NCBI GenBank assembly: GCA_034665745.1
Contig: JAXDJJ010000014.1
Span: forward strand, 1 to 35,393
Source: JAXDJJ01 sp034665745
Lineage (GTDB): Bacteria > Actinomycetota > CADDZG01 > WHSQ01
Reading direction: 5' to 3'
DNA: 35,393 nt
Shown in pieces: positions 1-6,591 of the stretch (the first letter of the stretch is position 1; each line of letters opens with the position of its first letter). The translations under genes were made by a program, and so were the position numbers. A model generated the notes under the pieces. That model worked only from the letters and a program-made list of their open reading frames with translations, was not told the DNA's origin and did no database searches.

Positions 1-1213
1 TGCCGAACGCGGAGTCCACGAAGTTCAACCAGTAATCGGGGCCCGTCGGAAGGATCCAGTGATAGAGCGCGAAGCCAAGGATCCAGGCAGCGAACGCGGC
101 AGAGCGGTTGACAGGACGGAAGTAGTGATGGGCGATGAAGACCCCGAACAGGGGGATGAAGACCGAGCCCAGCAGGAAGAGGAAATTCTCGTATGCGTCC
201 ATCGTGAGCCAGCCGGCGAGGACTGTGGCGACCGCGGCGATCCCGACGATAAGGAGCTTCTCCGGGGCCTTCGGCCAGATGTTCTTCAGGCTCATCGCGC
301 CGGAGTAGATATCGGCGAACGCTTCATCAGCCTCGCCCGCAAGCAGTCCGATGAGGAACAAGATGCCGGCTAACGATCCACCTGCAACCGCGAGGATGCC
401 GGCCGCGATGCCCGCCGGTGATGCGTCTGCTCCAGCCCCGAGGACCAGTAGGGCTCCAAGGGTGTAGAGCCACACGTTCGCGAGGAGATAGCCCCAGAAC
501 GTTCCGCGTGCCGCCGCCCTTGTTCCTCGTGCGAAGCGGTTGTAGTCGGCGACCAACGGTAGCCACGAGATCGGCATCGCGATCACCAGGTCGAGGGCCG
601 GACCGATCGTGGGAAACACTCCTTGGCCGGGAGCCGTCAATGCATCGATAAGACCCTCTTGTGTGAACACCAAAAAGGTGACGATCAGCGATATGCCAAC
701 GATCACCCACGCTCCGAACTTCTCCATCCAGATGCGCGTGACGCCAACCGGACCCCATAGCGCGAGTCCAGTACACAGGAGGGCAGCCACCGCCAGCCAC
801 AGCCACTCGGAGTGGATGCCGAGGACCTCGATCGAGACCAGGTTCGCCACGTATGACATCGCCCAAAGCTCGACTGCGGTCCAACCCACGAGTTGCACCA
901 GATTCAGAGTGCTCGGGACCCACGAACCGGTGACCCCGAGGATCGGCCTGAACAGGGCCATCGTTGGAACGCCATCGCGAGCACCGACGGCACCTACCGC
1001 TGCCAACAGAGCCACACCGATGATCGAACCGACGACGATGACTCCGAGGGCCGGGAAGAAACCGAGCCCGGGCACGAGCAGCGCGCCCGTGACAAGCACA
1101 AGAAGCCCTATCCCGAGGTCGCCCCACAGGATGGCGAGATCGAACGTGCCGAGACGACGTTCTTCCAGCGGAACGGGCTCGATGCCCCAGTCGTGTTTCG
1201 CCGCGATGCTCAT
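1..1213 (-). CDS. cytX: CytX-type NCS1 permease, 3' end cut by window edge
   Basis: Inner-membrane transporter of the nucleobase-cation-symport-1 (NCS1) family, of the CytX subgroup thought to import hydroxymethylpyrimidine, a thiamine precursor. The minus-strand frame from ATG 1213 stays open to base 2, about 404 codons, close to full family length. A hydrophilic N-terminus (MSIAAKHDWGIEPVPLEERR) precedes TM1 (DLAILWGDLGIGLLV), and about a dozen hydrophobic segments follow. The stretches GWTAVELWAMSY and SWLPLVADYNRFAR match the NCS1 pattern. The substrate is inferred mainly from the TPP riboswitch directly upstream, whose 3' strand contains the ribosome binding site (AGGGAG). The C-terminus is missing only because the window ends. 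It could also carry another pyrimidine-like substrate. Confidence 0.85.
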   Translation of the reverse strand, partial: MSIAAKHDWGIEPVPLEERRLGTFDLAILWGDLGIGLLVLVTGALLVPGLGFFPALGVIVVGSIIGVALLAAVGAVGARDGVPTMALFRPILGVTGSWVPSTLNLVQLVGWTAVELWAMSYVANLVSIEVLGIHSEWLWLAVAALLCTGLALWGPVGVTRIWMEKFGAWVIVGISLIVTFLVFTQEGLIDALTAPGQGVFPTIGPALDLVIAMPISWLPLVADYNRFARGTRAAARGTFWGYLLANVWLYTLGALLVLGAGADASPAGIAAGILAVAGGSLAGILFLIGLLAGEADEAFADIYSGAMSLKNIWPKAPEKLLIVGIAAVATVLAGWLTMDAYENFLFLLGSVFIPLFGVFIAHHYFRPVNRSAAFAAWILGFALYHWILPTGPDYWLNFVDSAFG

Positions 1214-1220
1214 ATGCGTC

Positions 1221-1296
1221 TCCCTTCGCCGGTATTAGCCGGATCAGGTTCCAAGGGTCGTGACTGAGTCACCTCTCAGCCCGTGAGGGCTCCCCT
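1221..1296 (-). promoter_or_regulatory. TPP (THI-box) riboswitch
   Basis: Read on the minus strand, the leader contains the conserved THI-box blocks in order: GGGGAGCCC, CTGAGAGGT, GACCCTTGGAACCTGATC, and GGCTAATACCGGCGAAGGGA. The last block holds the AGGGAG Shine-Dalgarno, seven bases before the ATG at 1213. This suggests translational control: bound thiamine pyrophosphate would hide the ribosome binding site of the transporter. No T-run terminator is visible between element and gene. Confidence 0.93.
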
Positions 1297-1318
1297 GCTG
1301 TCTTTGTAACGGCTTTGC

Positions 1319-2302
1319 CTACAGTTCGGCCCTAACTACGTCTACGGCCTTCTTGATGTTCGTGAGTTGCTCTTTGGCCTCGTCCACGGTGCGCGTCTTC
1401 AGACCGCAGTCGGGATCTACGAACATCCGCTCGGGCGGGATGAACTTCAAGGAACGACGGATTCCGTCGGCGATCGCGTCGATGGACTCCTGCTCGTGAC
1501 TGTGAACATCCGTGACGCCGAGACCGATCGCCTTCGTGAACGGAGCATCAGAGAACTCATCGAGCAACGAGTACTCGGAGTTCGCGAATTCGAGGTCGAT
1601 CTGGTCGACGGGGATGTCGAGCATCTTCGGATAGGCATTGTGGAAGTCGCCGTAACAGATGTGCGTGATCGTGTGAGCGCTCAGGGGCTCGGTCACGATC
1701 GCCATCGCTTCGATGACGAGGTCAAGCTCGTCCATGCGGGTAGAAGCGGCGGGCTCGTCGATCTGTATGTATTTCGCGCCTGCTGCCTCGAGGTCGAGCG
1801 CCTCGTCCCGGATCACCTTCGCGAGAGCGAGGGTGAAGTCGCGCCGTGTCGCGTAATGCTCGTTGAAGGACCAGTCCATGATCGTGTACGGACCGGTGAG
1901 CATCCCTTTCACGGGCTTCTCGGTCAGCGACTGCGCGTACTTCCACCAGTCGACCGTGATGGGCTTGTCACGCCCGATCGGCCCGGTCGCGATGGGCTTG
2001 CGGTAATAGCGGTTGCCATAGGAGCGGACGAGACCGCCCATGTCGAGGCCCGGAAGCTCCTCAGCGAAGTAGGCGACCATGTCGCCCCGGTACTGCTCGC
2101 CATCGACCACGAGGTCGGTGTCGATCGAGTCCTGGAACTCGACCCACTCGCGTGTCGCCTGCTCCTCTAGCTTGTGGAGGTCCTCACGTGAGATCTCCTT
2201 GCGAGCGAACTGGCTACGAGCTTTCGTGATGTAGTCGGGCTTCGGGAAGCTTCCGACCGAAGTCGTCCAGAGGCCCGGCCCCTTCAGGTCTACCTCACCC
2301 AT
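1319..2302 (-). CDS. Methionine synthase, MetE catalytic-domain type (short form)
   Basis: A 327-residue protein that corresponds to the C-terminal catalytic barrel of cobalamin-independent methionine synthase and should methylate homocysteine to methionine. The zinc ligands are visible: His214 and Cys216 in THICYGDF, Glu238 in DLEFANSE and Cys299 in DPDCGLKTR. TTSVGSFPKP near the N-terminus and IQIDEPA (about 189-195) are also typical. It lacks the N-terminal half of a classical MetE (about 750 residues), so it belongs with the short 'core' enzymes. Some of those use methyl donors other than methyl-folate triglutamate, and the donor here cannot be told from sequence. The ATG follows the stop codon of the upstream paralogue directly (TAG then ATG), so the two are almost certainly co-translated. 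Confidence 0.88.
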   Translation of the reverse strand: MGEVDLKGPGLWTTSVGSFPKPDYITKARSQFARKEISREDLHKLEEQATREWVEFQDSIDTDLVVDGEQYRGDMVAYFAEELPGLDMGGLVRSYGNRYYRKPIATGPIGRDKPITVDWWKYAQSLTEKPVKGMLTGPYTIMDWSFNEHYATRRDFTLALAKVIRDEALDLEAAGAKYIQIDEPAASTRMDELDLVIEAMAIVTEPLSAHTITHICYGDFHNAYPKMLDIPVDQIDLEFANSEYSLLDEFSDAPFTKAIGLGVTDVHSHEQESIDAIADGIRRSLKFIPPERMFVDPDCGLKTRTVDEAKEQLTNIKKAVDVVRAEL

Positions 2303-3277
2303 CTAGGCACCTACTTTCTTGGCTGCGGTCGCTAGTCGCTCGAGCTTCGCGTGCGCCTTCTCGCGCGGCAGGAACTCGAGACCCGACGACGGGCTAACAC
2401 GGAGACACTCCTTGCCGACGATGCCGGCCAACTCTTCGATCTCGCGCACCAAGGAATCGACATCCTCGAGCTTCGTGTTGCGTGCATCGACGATGCCTGC
2501 TTGCACGCGCTTCTCGGCAGGGAGCTCTTTGATCAACTGGATGTTCTCGGGACCGGAGATGAGGTCGAACCCATAGCCGCTAACGCGGATGTCGTAGAGC
2601 TCGGGACCGAGTCGTTTCGCATCACCGAAGTAGGTGGCGAGGATCGTCTCGGACGACTTCAGCTCGTTCGTGATCAGGTAGATCGCTTCCTTCGCCAGCT
2701 CGAGATCCTCCGGTGCATTCAGCAGCGCCGGTTCGTCGATCTGGATCACGGTCGCGCCGGCAGCTTCGAGCTCGAACGCTTCCTGTGCAAGAACACGAGC
2801 GATCGCGAGCACGAAGTTCTCGTGGTCCGCGTAGTGCTCGTCGATCGATAGATGAGCGAACGTGACGGGGCCCGGGATAACCGCCTTCACCGGATTCTTC
2901 GCGACCGACTGCGCGAACTTGAACGCCTCGATCGAAGCGGGGCCGCCCCACTCGATAGGTCCAGTGCAGATCGGCTTGCGGTAGTAGACGTTGTTGTCGA
3001 ACCACCGCAAGAGTCCGCCGATCTCGAAACCTTTGATCTGACGAGCGAACGGCGTGAGGATGTCGTCCCAGCGGCCGTGACCGTCGGTGACGAGGTCGAT
3101 GCCCGCGGCCTCTTGCTCCTTGATCACCGTGGTGACCAGGTCGTCCTGCGCCTTCTTAAGGTCATCGGGAGTTGCGTTGCCTTTCTCGATGGCATGGTGG
3201 GTCTTGCGGATCGTGAAGGCTTGCCCCTCCGCTGGTGGCTTCGGGTACGACCCGATCACCGTTGTCTCGATGCTCAA
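2303..3277 (-). CDS. MetE-like paralogue lacking zinc ligands
   Basis: A 324-residue UROD/MetE-superfamily barrel, first gene of the pair behind the SAM riboswitch. It begins TTVIGSYPKP and has IQIDEPALL, as in MetE. Where the catalytic half has the H-x-C zinc motif it reads ILATYFGD, and where the last cysteine belongs it reads SPSSGLEF. No zinc site is therefore expected. TYFGD followed by a G-x-D-L strand resembles the N-terminal, folate-contacting half of full-length MetE. I infer that this gene and its partner are the two halves of a split methionine synthase, this one for methyl-donor binding or structure. The start is TTG at 3277, chosen for the strong TAGGAGGT five bases upstream. An independent methyltransferase role is possible. 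Confidence 0.82.
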   Translation of the reverse strand: MSIETTVIGSYPKPPAEGQAFTIRKTHHAIEKGNATPDDLKKAQDDLVTTVIKEQEAAGIDLVTDGHGRWDDILTPFARQIKGFEIGGLLRWFDNNVYYRKPICTGPIEWGGPASIEAFKFAQSVAKNPVKAVIPGPVTFAHLSIDEHYADHENFVLAIARVLAQEAFELEAAGATVIQIDEPALLNAPEDLELAKEAIYLITNELKSSETILATYFGDAKRLGPELYDIRVSGYGFDLISGPENIQLIKELPAEKRVQAGIVDARNTKLEDVDSLVREIEELAGIVGKECLRVSPSSGLEFLPREKAHAKLERLATAAKKVGA

Positions 3278-3292
3278 CCGCTACCTCCTATG

Positions 3293-3320
3293 AAAAAAGC
3301 CCCTCCCCGGGGGAAGAGGC
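3293..3320 (-). terminator. Rho-independent terminator of the SAM riboswitch
   Basis: On the minus strand a G/C-rich hairpin (GCCTCTTCCCC paired with GGGGAGGGGC, with some G-U pairs) is followed at once by six T residues. It lies between the SAM aptamer and the ribosome binding site of the first methionine gene, as expected for an attenuator that stops transcription when S-adenosylmethionine is bound. Confidence 0.85.
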
Positions 3321-3340
3321 CTCCTTGGCTGCTCTGTCCA

Positions 3341-3425
3341 CTCATCCACCCGGGATTCGCACCTGCCGCCGAGGCGGTGGTTGCGGCGGGATCGAAGGGC
3401 CGGACCCTCCCCCGCTCTAGATGAG
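3341..3425 (-). promoter_or_regulatory. SAM-I (S-box) riboswitch aptamer
   Basis: Minus-strand reading gives the S-box core: CTCATCTAGAG opening the P1 helix, GGGGGAGGGTCCGGCCC, CCGCAACC, GGTGCGAATCCC, and closing GGATGAG pairing back to CTCATC. The order fits SAM-I better than SAM-IV, though both share this core. It begins eight bases after the stop codon of the small membrane gene. A TATATA stretch at that gene's end (about 3434-3440) could be its -10 box. Confidence 0.87.
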
Positions 3426-3433
3426 TGACACAA

Positions 3434-3844
3434 CTATATAGAGGTATCCGGTTTCTCCCAGACGTCCGTGACCCAGCCGATCATCGGGATGACCATCGTG
3501 AGAGCGAAGAAGAAGATGGGGCCGGGAAGCCGCTCAACATCGAAGGGGCCCATGACCAGCGAAAGCAGCCAACTCAGTGCGACTCCTACGATCAAGAACA
3601 ACACCAACCTCACGGGTTTCAGCGGCCTCCGCCGGGCGATCAGGATGCCTGTCATGGCTCCGACCGTGAGACCCAGGGTCGTCCCGATGACGGTTCCGAC
3701 GATGGGAGCCAAGAGCCCCTCGAGCCCACAGCAATCACGGGGGCCGAACAAGAGGAGAAAGAGCTCCCCATATAGATAGCCAACAACCCCGAGAACAAGG
3801 CTGCCGCCCGCGGCTCCCAGCACTGCCCCCAAGACTTTCTTCAT
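3434..3844 (-). CDS. Small glycine-rich membrane protein, unknown function
   Basis: A 136-residue hydrophobic protein; no family recognised. It starts MKKVLGAVLGAAGG and shows about four membrane segments: residues 3-30, then LLAPIVGTVIGTTLGLTVG, VRLVLFLIVGVALSWLLSL and PIFFFALTMVIPMIGW. A Cys-Cys pair sits in a short loop (GPRDCCGLEG). The first two helices have G-x-x-x-G spacing, suggesting packing or oligomerisation. I chose ATG 3844 because the frame upstream runs into the divergent gene and looks non-coding. It reads toward the methionine genes, and its stop lies just before the SAM riboswitch, but nothing else ties it to them. Confidence 0.6.
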   Translation of the reverse strand: MKKVLGAVLGAAGGSLVLGVVGYLYGELFLLLFGPRDCCGLEGLLAPIVGTVIGTTLGLTVGAMTGILIARRRPLKPVRLVLFLIVGVALSWLLSLVMGPFDVERLPGPIFFFALTMVIPMIGWVTDVWEKPDTSI

Positions 3845-3867
3845 GGCGGAGAGGTATACAGCCTCCC

Positions 3868-4149
3868 GTGGGCGGGCACTGGGCAACATTCTTCGAAGAC
3901 CTGCGGGCCGCGCTCAAGGCGTGGGGACGGTGGCCGTTCCTGCCCCTGATCGCCATCATCTACAGCATCGCCTGGTGGGCGTCGCGCTATCCCTACGGCC
4001 TTGTGATCGTCCTGCTCCTCGCACTCTTCCAAGCTGGCTGGGTGGGAACCGAGCGGATCTTCTACCTTAGGTATTTCAAGAACAAAGGGATGCGCAAGGA
4101 AGAGCCAGCGCGGCTCACCAGAGCGTTCATGGGCCGGTTCATATCCTAG
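3868..4149 (+). CDS. Membrane protein, N-terminal part (probably split by frameshift)
   Basis: A 93-residue frame starting at GTG. An amphipathic N-terminus (FFEDLRAALKAWGRWPFL) leads into two helices (LIAIIYSIAWWASR, GLVIVLLLALFQAGWV) and a basic loop, and it stops at TAG within AFMGRFIS. The next frame (4155-4634, frame differing by one) continues with helices that would complete a membrane protein of about 250 residues. The restart ATG has an AGGAG only two bases ahead, too close for normal initiation. I therefore read the two frames as one gene interrupted by an indel, which could be real, a sequencing or assembly slip, or recoding. Two separate small proteins remain possible. No family recognised. 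Confidence 0.5.
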   Translation: MGGHWATFFEDLRAALKAWGRWPFLPLIAIIYSIAWWASRYPYGLVIVLLLALFQAGWVGTERIFYLRYFKNKGMRKEEPARLTRAFMGRFIS

Positions 4150-4154
4150 GAGTC

Positions 4155-4634
4155 ATGTCCTCGATCGGCACCTTGCCGATCTACGCCCTTCTGGCTCTTG
4201 TGTCTTGGCTGGCCGACCTTCCCCAATCGGCAAACGTCTACGGACAAGCTCTCGCCCTTGTCGTAGTCGACACGGTATTGACTTTCGTGACTCCAGCGCT
4301 CGCTTACACGACCAACGACCCGTCCAAAGCCCTTCGGATGGGAGTGAACATGCTGCGAGACGGGTGGCCCAGTACTGCTTGGTATGCGGTCATAGCGCCG
4401 ATGGCCATCGTGTTCCTGACCTACGCGCACCCTCAGGACCCAAGGGCCATCAGTTGGCCGTGGATCGCAGGGAGCGCGCTAGCGGGCCTGTTGAACCTCG
4501 CCGTGAAGGGCGCCACCGCTCGCTTCTATCTGCGAAGGATCGACACTGGCGACGATGGCGCTGCGTTCACCGACTACCTCGCGCCACATTCAGAGCGAGG
4601 ATCAGCCGAAGAGGGTCTCACTCCGACTGCCTAA
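4155..4634 (+). CDS. Membrane protein, C-terminal part (probably split by frameshift)
   Basis: A 159-residue frame with about four hydrophobic segments (LPIYALLALVSWLA, GQALALVVVDTVLTFVTPAL, WYAVIAPMAIVFLTY, WIAGSALAGLLNLAVKG) and a polar tail ending EEGLTPTA. TPALAYTTNDPSKALRMGVNML between helices reads like a mid-protein cytoplasmic loop rather than the start of a domain. This supports joining it to the 3868-4149 frame, which ends six bases before this ATG. A short forced frame shift near 4140-4150 would give the continuous reading GRFI-LGVMSS. Function unknown. Its end faces the lysyl-oxidase-like gene on the opposite strand, nine bases away. Confidence 0.5.
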   Translation: MSSIGTLPIYALLALVSWLADLPQSANVYGQALALVVVDTVLTFVTPALAYTTNDPSKALRMGVNMLRDGWPSTAWYAVIAPMAIVFLTYAHPQDPRAISWPWIAGSALAGLLNLAVKGATARFYLRRIDTGDDGAAFTDYLAPHSERGSAEEGLTPTA

Positions 4635-4643
4635 GTGCAGGCC

Positions 4644-5831
4644 TCAGGCCTTGGCTGCGGAGCGAGGGTCGTTAAGGACTTCTTTGGCGGGATCCCACGG
4701 GTCTTCGCCGTAGCCACGTTCGAGCAGCTTGACCGATGAGCCCTCGATCTTGAAGTACGCGTAGCTCACGTTGTCGGACTCATCTGACTCGTGCAACGAA
4801 TGGGTGCTGTCGGCGAACGCTCGTACGACGAAATAGCCGTCGGACTCATCGCTGAAGTTGACGTAGTTGCCCTCGAGTCCCCAGTAGTAGATGTCTGCCC
4901 AACCCGTTGACATGCCCATGAACGCGTCATCGGTGGGCACCGGTGCCAGACCGCAGGACGCCTCGGTTGAGTGGATCGGTGCGTGGAAGAACCGATCCCA
5001 GTCCACCATGATGTAGTCCGAGGTGCAGAAGCCAGTCTTCTTGGCCTTGCCGGCTGGAAACATCGACCCAGTCCTTCGGTTCATCACGCGGTATAGCTCT
5101 TGACCGGCGAGCAACGGGTGGTGGAAATGCGCGTGAGCAGCGTGGTACTCGTAGGTGCCCACGTCGTATTCCTTGAACGAGCCGTCACCCCTGAAGATCC
5201 GCTGATACATGCGGGTCTCGCCGCCCTCTTCGGCGGGTGGAGCCAGGCGCAAGAGGAGGGGGCCGCGGCCATTGTTCTCGGGACCGAAGGAGAACCGCAG
5301 ACAACGGGTCACTCGTTCTTGCGCGGTCTCGAGAGGGTCGCACGAGACTCCCTCGCTTTCCAAGGGGAACGTCCCCTTGAACGTGAATTCGTAGGGCGGC
5401 ACGACGCGGAGGTTCGGAAGCAGGACCTCCTTGTCCTTGGGTGGGTCGACGTTCGCCAGCTGGGCACGAAGTCGGTACTCGCTAGGACCCTCGAAATTCG
5501 GCCGGGCGACGACCGTGTACATACCGGGGTCGCCGGTCAACTGAACTTCCATGGAGTAGGGGCCGCTCGCCGATCCCTTGTGGGGACCCGTGACCTCGAG
5601 GGTCCAGGGATCGTCCATGTCGCCGTGGTCCAAAGCAACTCTCAGGAGGTCGGCCCCGCGAGGCACTTTGATCCTGAACTCGAGGGGCGCACCCGCGTCA
5701 TCGTGGTTGAACGGTCCCCAGAACACCGACTCTCCGGGGAGCAGCGTGACCGTTGGGGTCGCGGCGTTCGACGCGGGCGCGAGCGCCGCGAAGAGAACTG
5801 CAAGCACGAGAGTTATCAGGACACGCTTCAT
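4644..5831 (-). CDS. Secreted lysyl-oxidase-like protein
   Basis: A 395-residue exported protein. A signal peptide (MKRVLITLVLAVLFAALAPASNA) is followed by a beta-rich domain of about 110 residues (VTLLPGESVFWGPF to YRLRAQL), then a region matching the lysyl oxidase copper domain. A histidine cluster YHAAHAHFHH (about 229-238) sits where LOX has its copper-binding histidines, and KKTGFCTSDY where LOX has its cofactor lysine. MGMSTGWADIYYWGL and HESDESDNVSY fit the LOX quinone-tyrosine and ESDxTNN regions. It may oxidise amines on cell-wall or matrix polymers, but whether the lysyl-tyrosyl quinone cofactor forms is unproven. ATG 5831 was chosen over GTG 5837 because AGGGG lies five bases upstream of the ATG. 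Confidence 0.78.
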   Translation of the reverse strand: MKRVLITLVLAVLFAALAPASNAATPTVTLLPGESVFWGPFNHDDAGAPLEFRIKVPRGADLLRVALDHGDMDDPWTLEVTGPHKGSASGPYSMEVQLTGDPGMYTVVARPNFEGPSEYRLRAQLANVDPPKDKEVLLPNLRVVPPYEFTFKGTFPLESEGVSCDPLETAQERVTRCLRFSFGPENNGRGPLLLRLAPPAEEGGETRMYQRIFRGDGSFKEYDVGTYEYHAAHAHFHHPLLAGQELYRVMNRRTGSMFPAGKAKKTGFCTSDYIMVDWDRFFHAPIHSTEASCGLAPVPTDDAFMGMSTGWADIYYWGLEGNYVNFSDESDGYFVVRAFADSTHSLHESDESDNVSYAYFKIEGSSVKLLERGYGEDPWDPAKEVLNDPRSAAKA

Positions 5832-5912
5832 CGCCACCCCTGCCTAGCTTGTCCCTCAGATTTCGGCGTCCTGGAGGCCGTTCCTGCGACCCGGAAGGTC
5901 CACCTGAAAGCA

Positions 5913-5936
5913 AAGAGCCCGCCGAAGCGGGCTCTT
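5913..5936 (-). terminator. Intrinsic terminator after the Fe-S carrier gene
   Basis: A perfect ten-base stem (AAGAGCCCGC / GCGGGCTCTT) closed by a TTCG loop on the minus strand, followed by TTTGCTTT downstream. It ends transcription of the ErpA-like gene before the lysyl-oxidase-like gene, which therefore needs its own promoter in the roughly 80 bases ahead of its start. Confidence 0.88.
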
Positions 5937-5954
5937 GAAGCAGAGTGAGAGTTC

Positions 5955-6329
5955 TTAGAACTGAGCGGAGTCTCCGCAGGCGCAGGAGCCCTTGGCGTTG
6001 GGGTTGTCGATCGTGAAGCCCGACTGCTGGAGGCTGTCGACGTAGTCGATGGTGGCGCCCCGCATGTAGGGGGTGCTCATCTTGTCGACCCGGATCTCGA
6101 CACCCGAGACGTGCTCGACGGTGTCGTCGTCCATCTTGCGGTCATCGAAATAGAGGGCATAGCGGAGGCCGGCGCAGCCACCAGGCTGGACGGCGACACG
6201 GAGGGCGTATTCCTTGCCCTCGTGCTCGGCAGGGTTTCCGGCTACCTCACGCGACAGAAGCTCGGCGACCTTGTCCGCAGCGGTCGCGGTGATGCCGATC
6301 GTCGTTGTGGTCGGGTCTGTCATTGCCAC
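5955..6329 (-). CDS. erpA: A-type iron-sulfur carrier (ErpA/IscA/HesB family)
   Basis: A 124-residue cytosolic protein that should deliver Fe-S clusters to apo-enzymes. The three invariant cysteines are present: Cys52 in PGGCAGLRY, and Cys116 and Cys118 in GSCACGDS. The family pattern IGITATAADKVAELL, then YMRGATIDYVDSLQQSGFTIDNPNA, is clear and the length is normal. GTG 6329 was chosen because AGGAGG lies eight bases upstream; the ATG two codons later would be 14 bases away. It stands alone with its own terminator. The ferredoxin-linked KorAB enzyme in this window is a plausible client but not a proven one. ErpA, IscA and SufA cannot be told apart on sequence alone. Confidence 0.92.
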   Translation of the reverse strand: MAMTDPTTTTIGITATAADKVAELLSREVAGNPAEHEGKEYALRVAVQPGGCAGLRYALYFDDRKMDDDTVEHVSGVEIRVDKMSTPYMRGATIDYVDSLQQSGFTIDNPNAKGSCACGDSAQF

Positions 6330-6393
6330 TGTCGGAACCTCCTGGTAAATGGCCTGTTGGCGGCCTGCTTTGCGCTGCCAGTATACGGAAACG

Positions 6394-6591
6394 CTAATGA
6401 ACTCCGGTCCATTCCACGACCAGAAGAATCCCTGCGATGACTACAAGTCCTACGATCACCGGCTTCGATCTCGCTACCCCTGGGGGCGTTTCGTCCCAAA
6501 TGAGTGAGCCGAGGGCCAGGATCGCAACTCCAGCCGCGGCGAACAGGGTCGAGCCCAGGACCGCGATGTGCCAGAGGTCGTGGCGACTCAG
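6394..6591 (-). CDS. Candidate tiny two-helix membrane protein, CTG start
   Basis: An open frame of 65 codons beginning at CTG 6591, overlapping the tldE stop (CTGA). It reads (L)SRHDLWHIAVLGSTLFAAAG and onward: one helix through ILALGSLIW, a charged loop (DETPPGVARSKP), a second helix VIVGLVVIAGILLVV, then EWTGVH and TAG. The loop/helix pattern and G/C-rich third positions look coding. There is no ATG, GTG or TTG before the first helix, and an in-frame TGA lies just upstream of the CTG. The start is therefore unusual, or this is a remnant. No family recognised. Position implies coupling to tldE. Confidence 0.38.
   Translation of the reverse strand: MSRHDLWHIAVLGSTLFAAAGVAILALGSLIWDETPPGVARSKPVIVGLVVIAGILLVVEWTGVH

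Noticed and set aside
3341..3425. SAM-IV rather than SAM-I riboswitch
   Set aside because: SAM-IV is common in actinobacteria and shares the core, but the GAGGG-TCC-GGCCC block and P1 layout fit SAM-I better; a covariance search could still overturn this.
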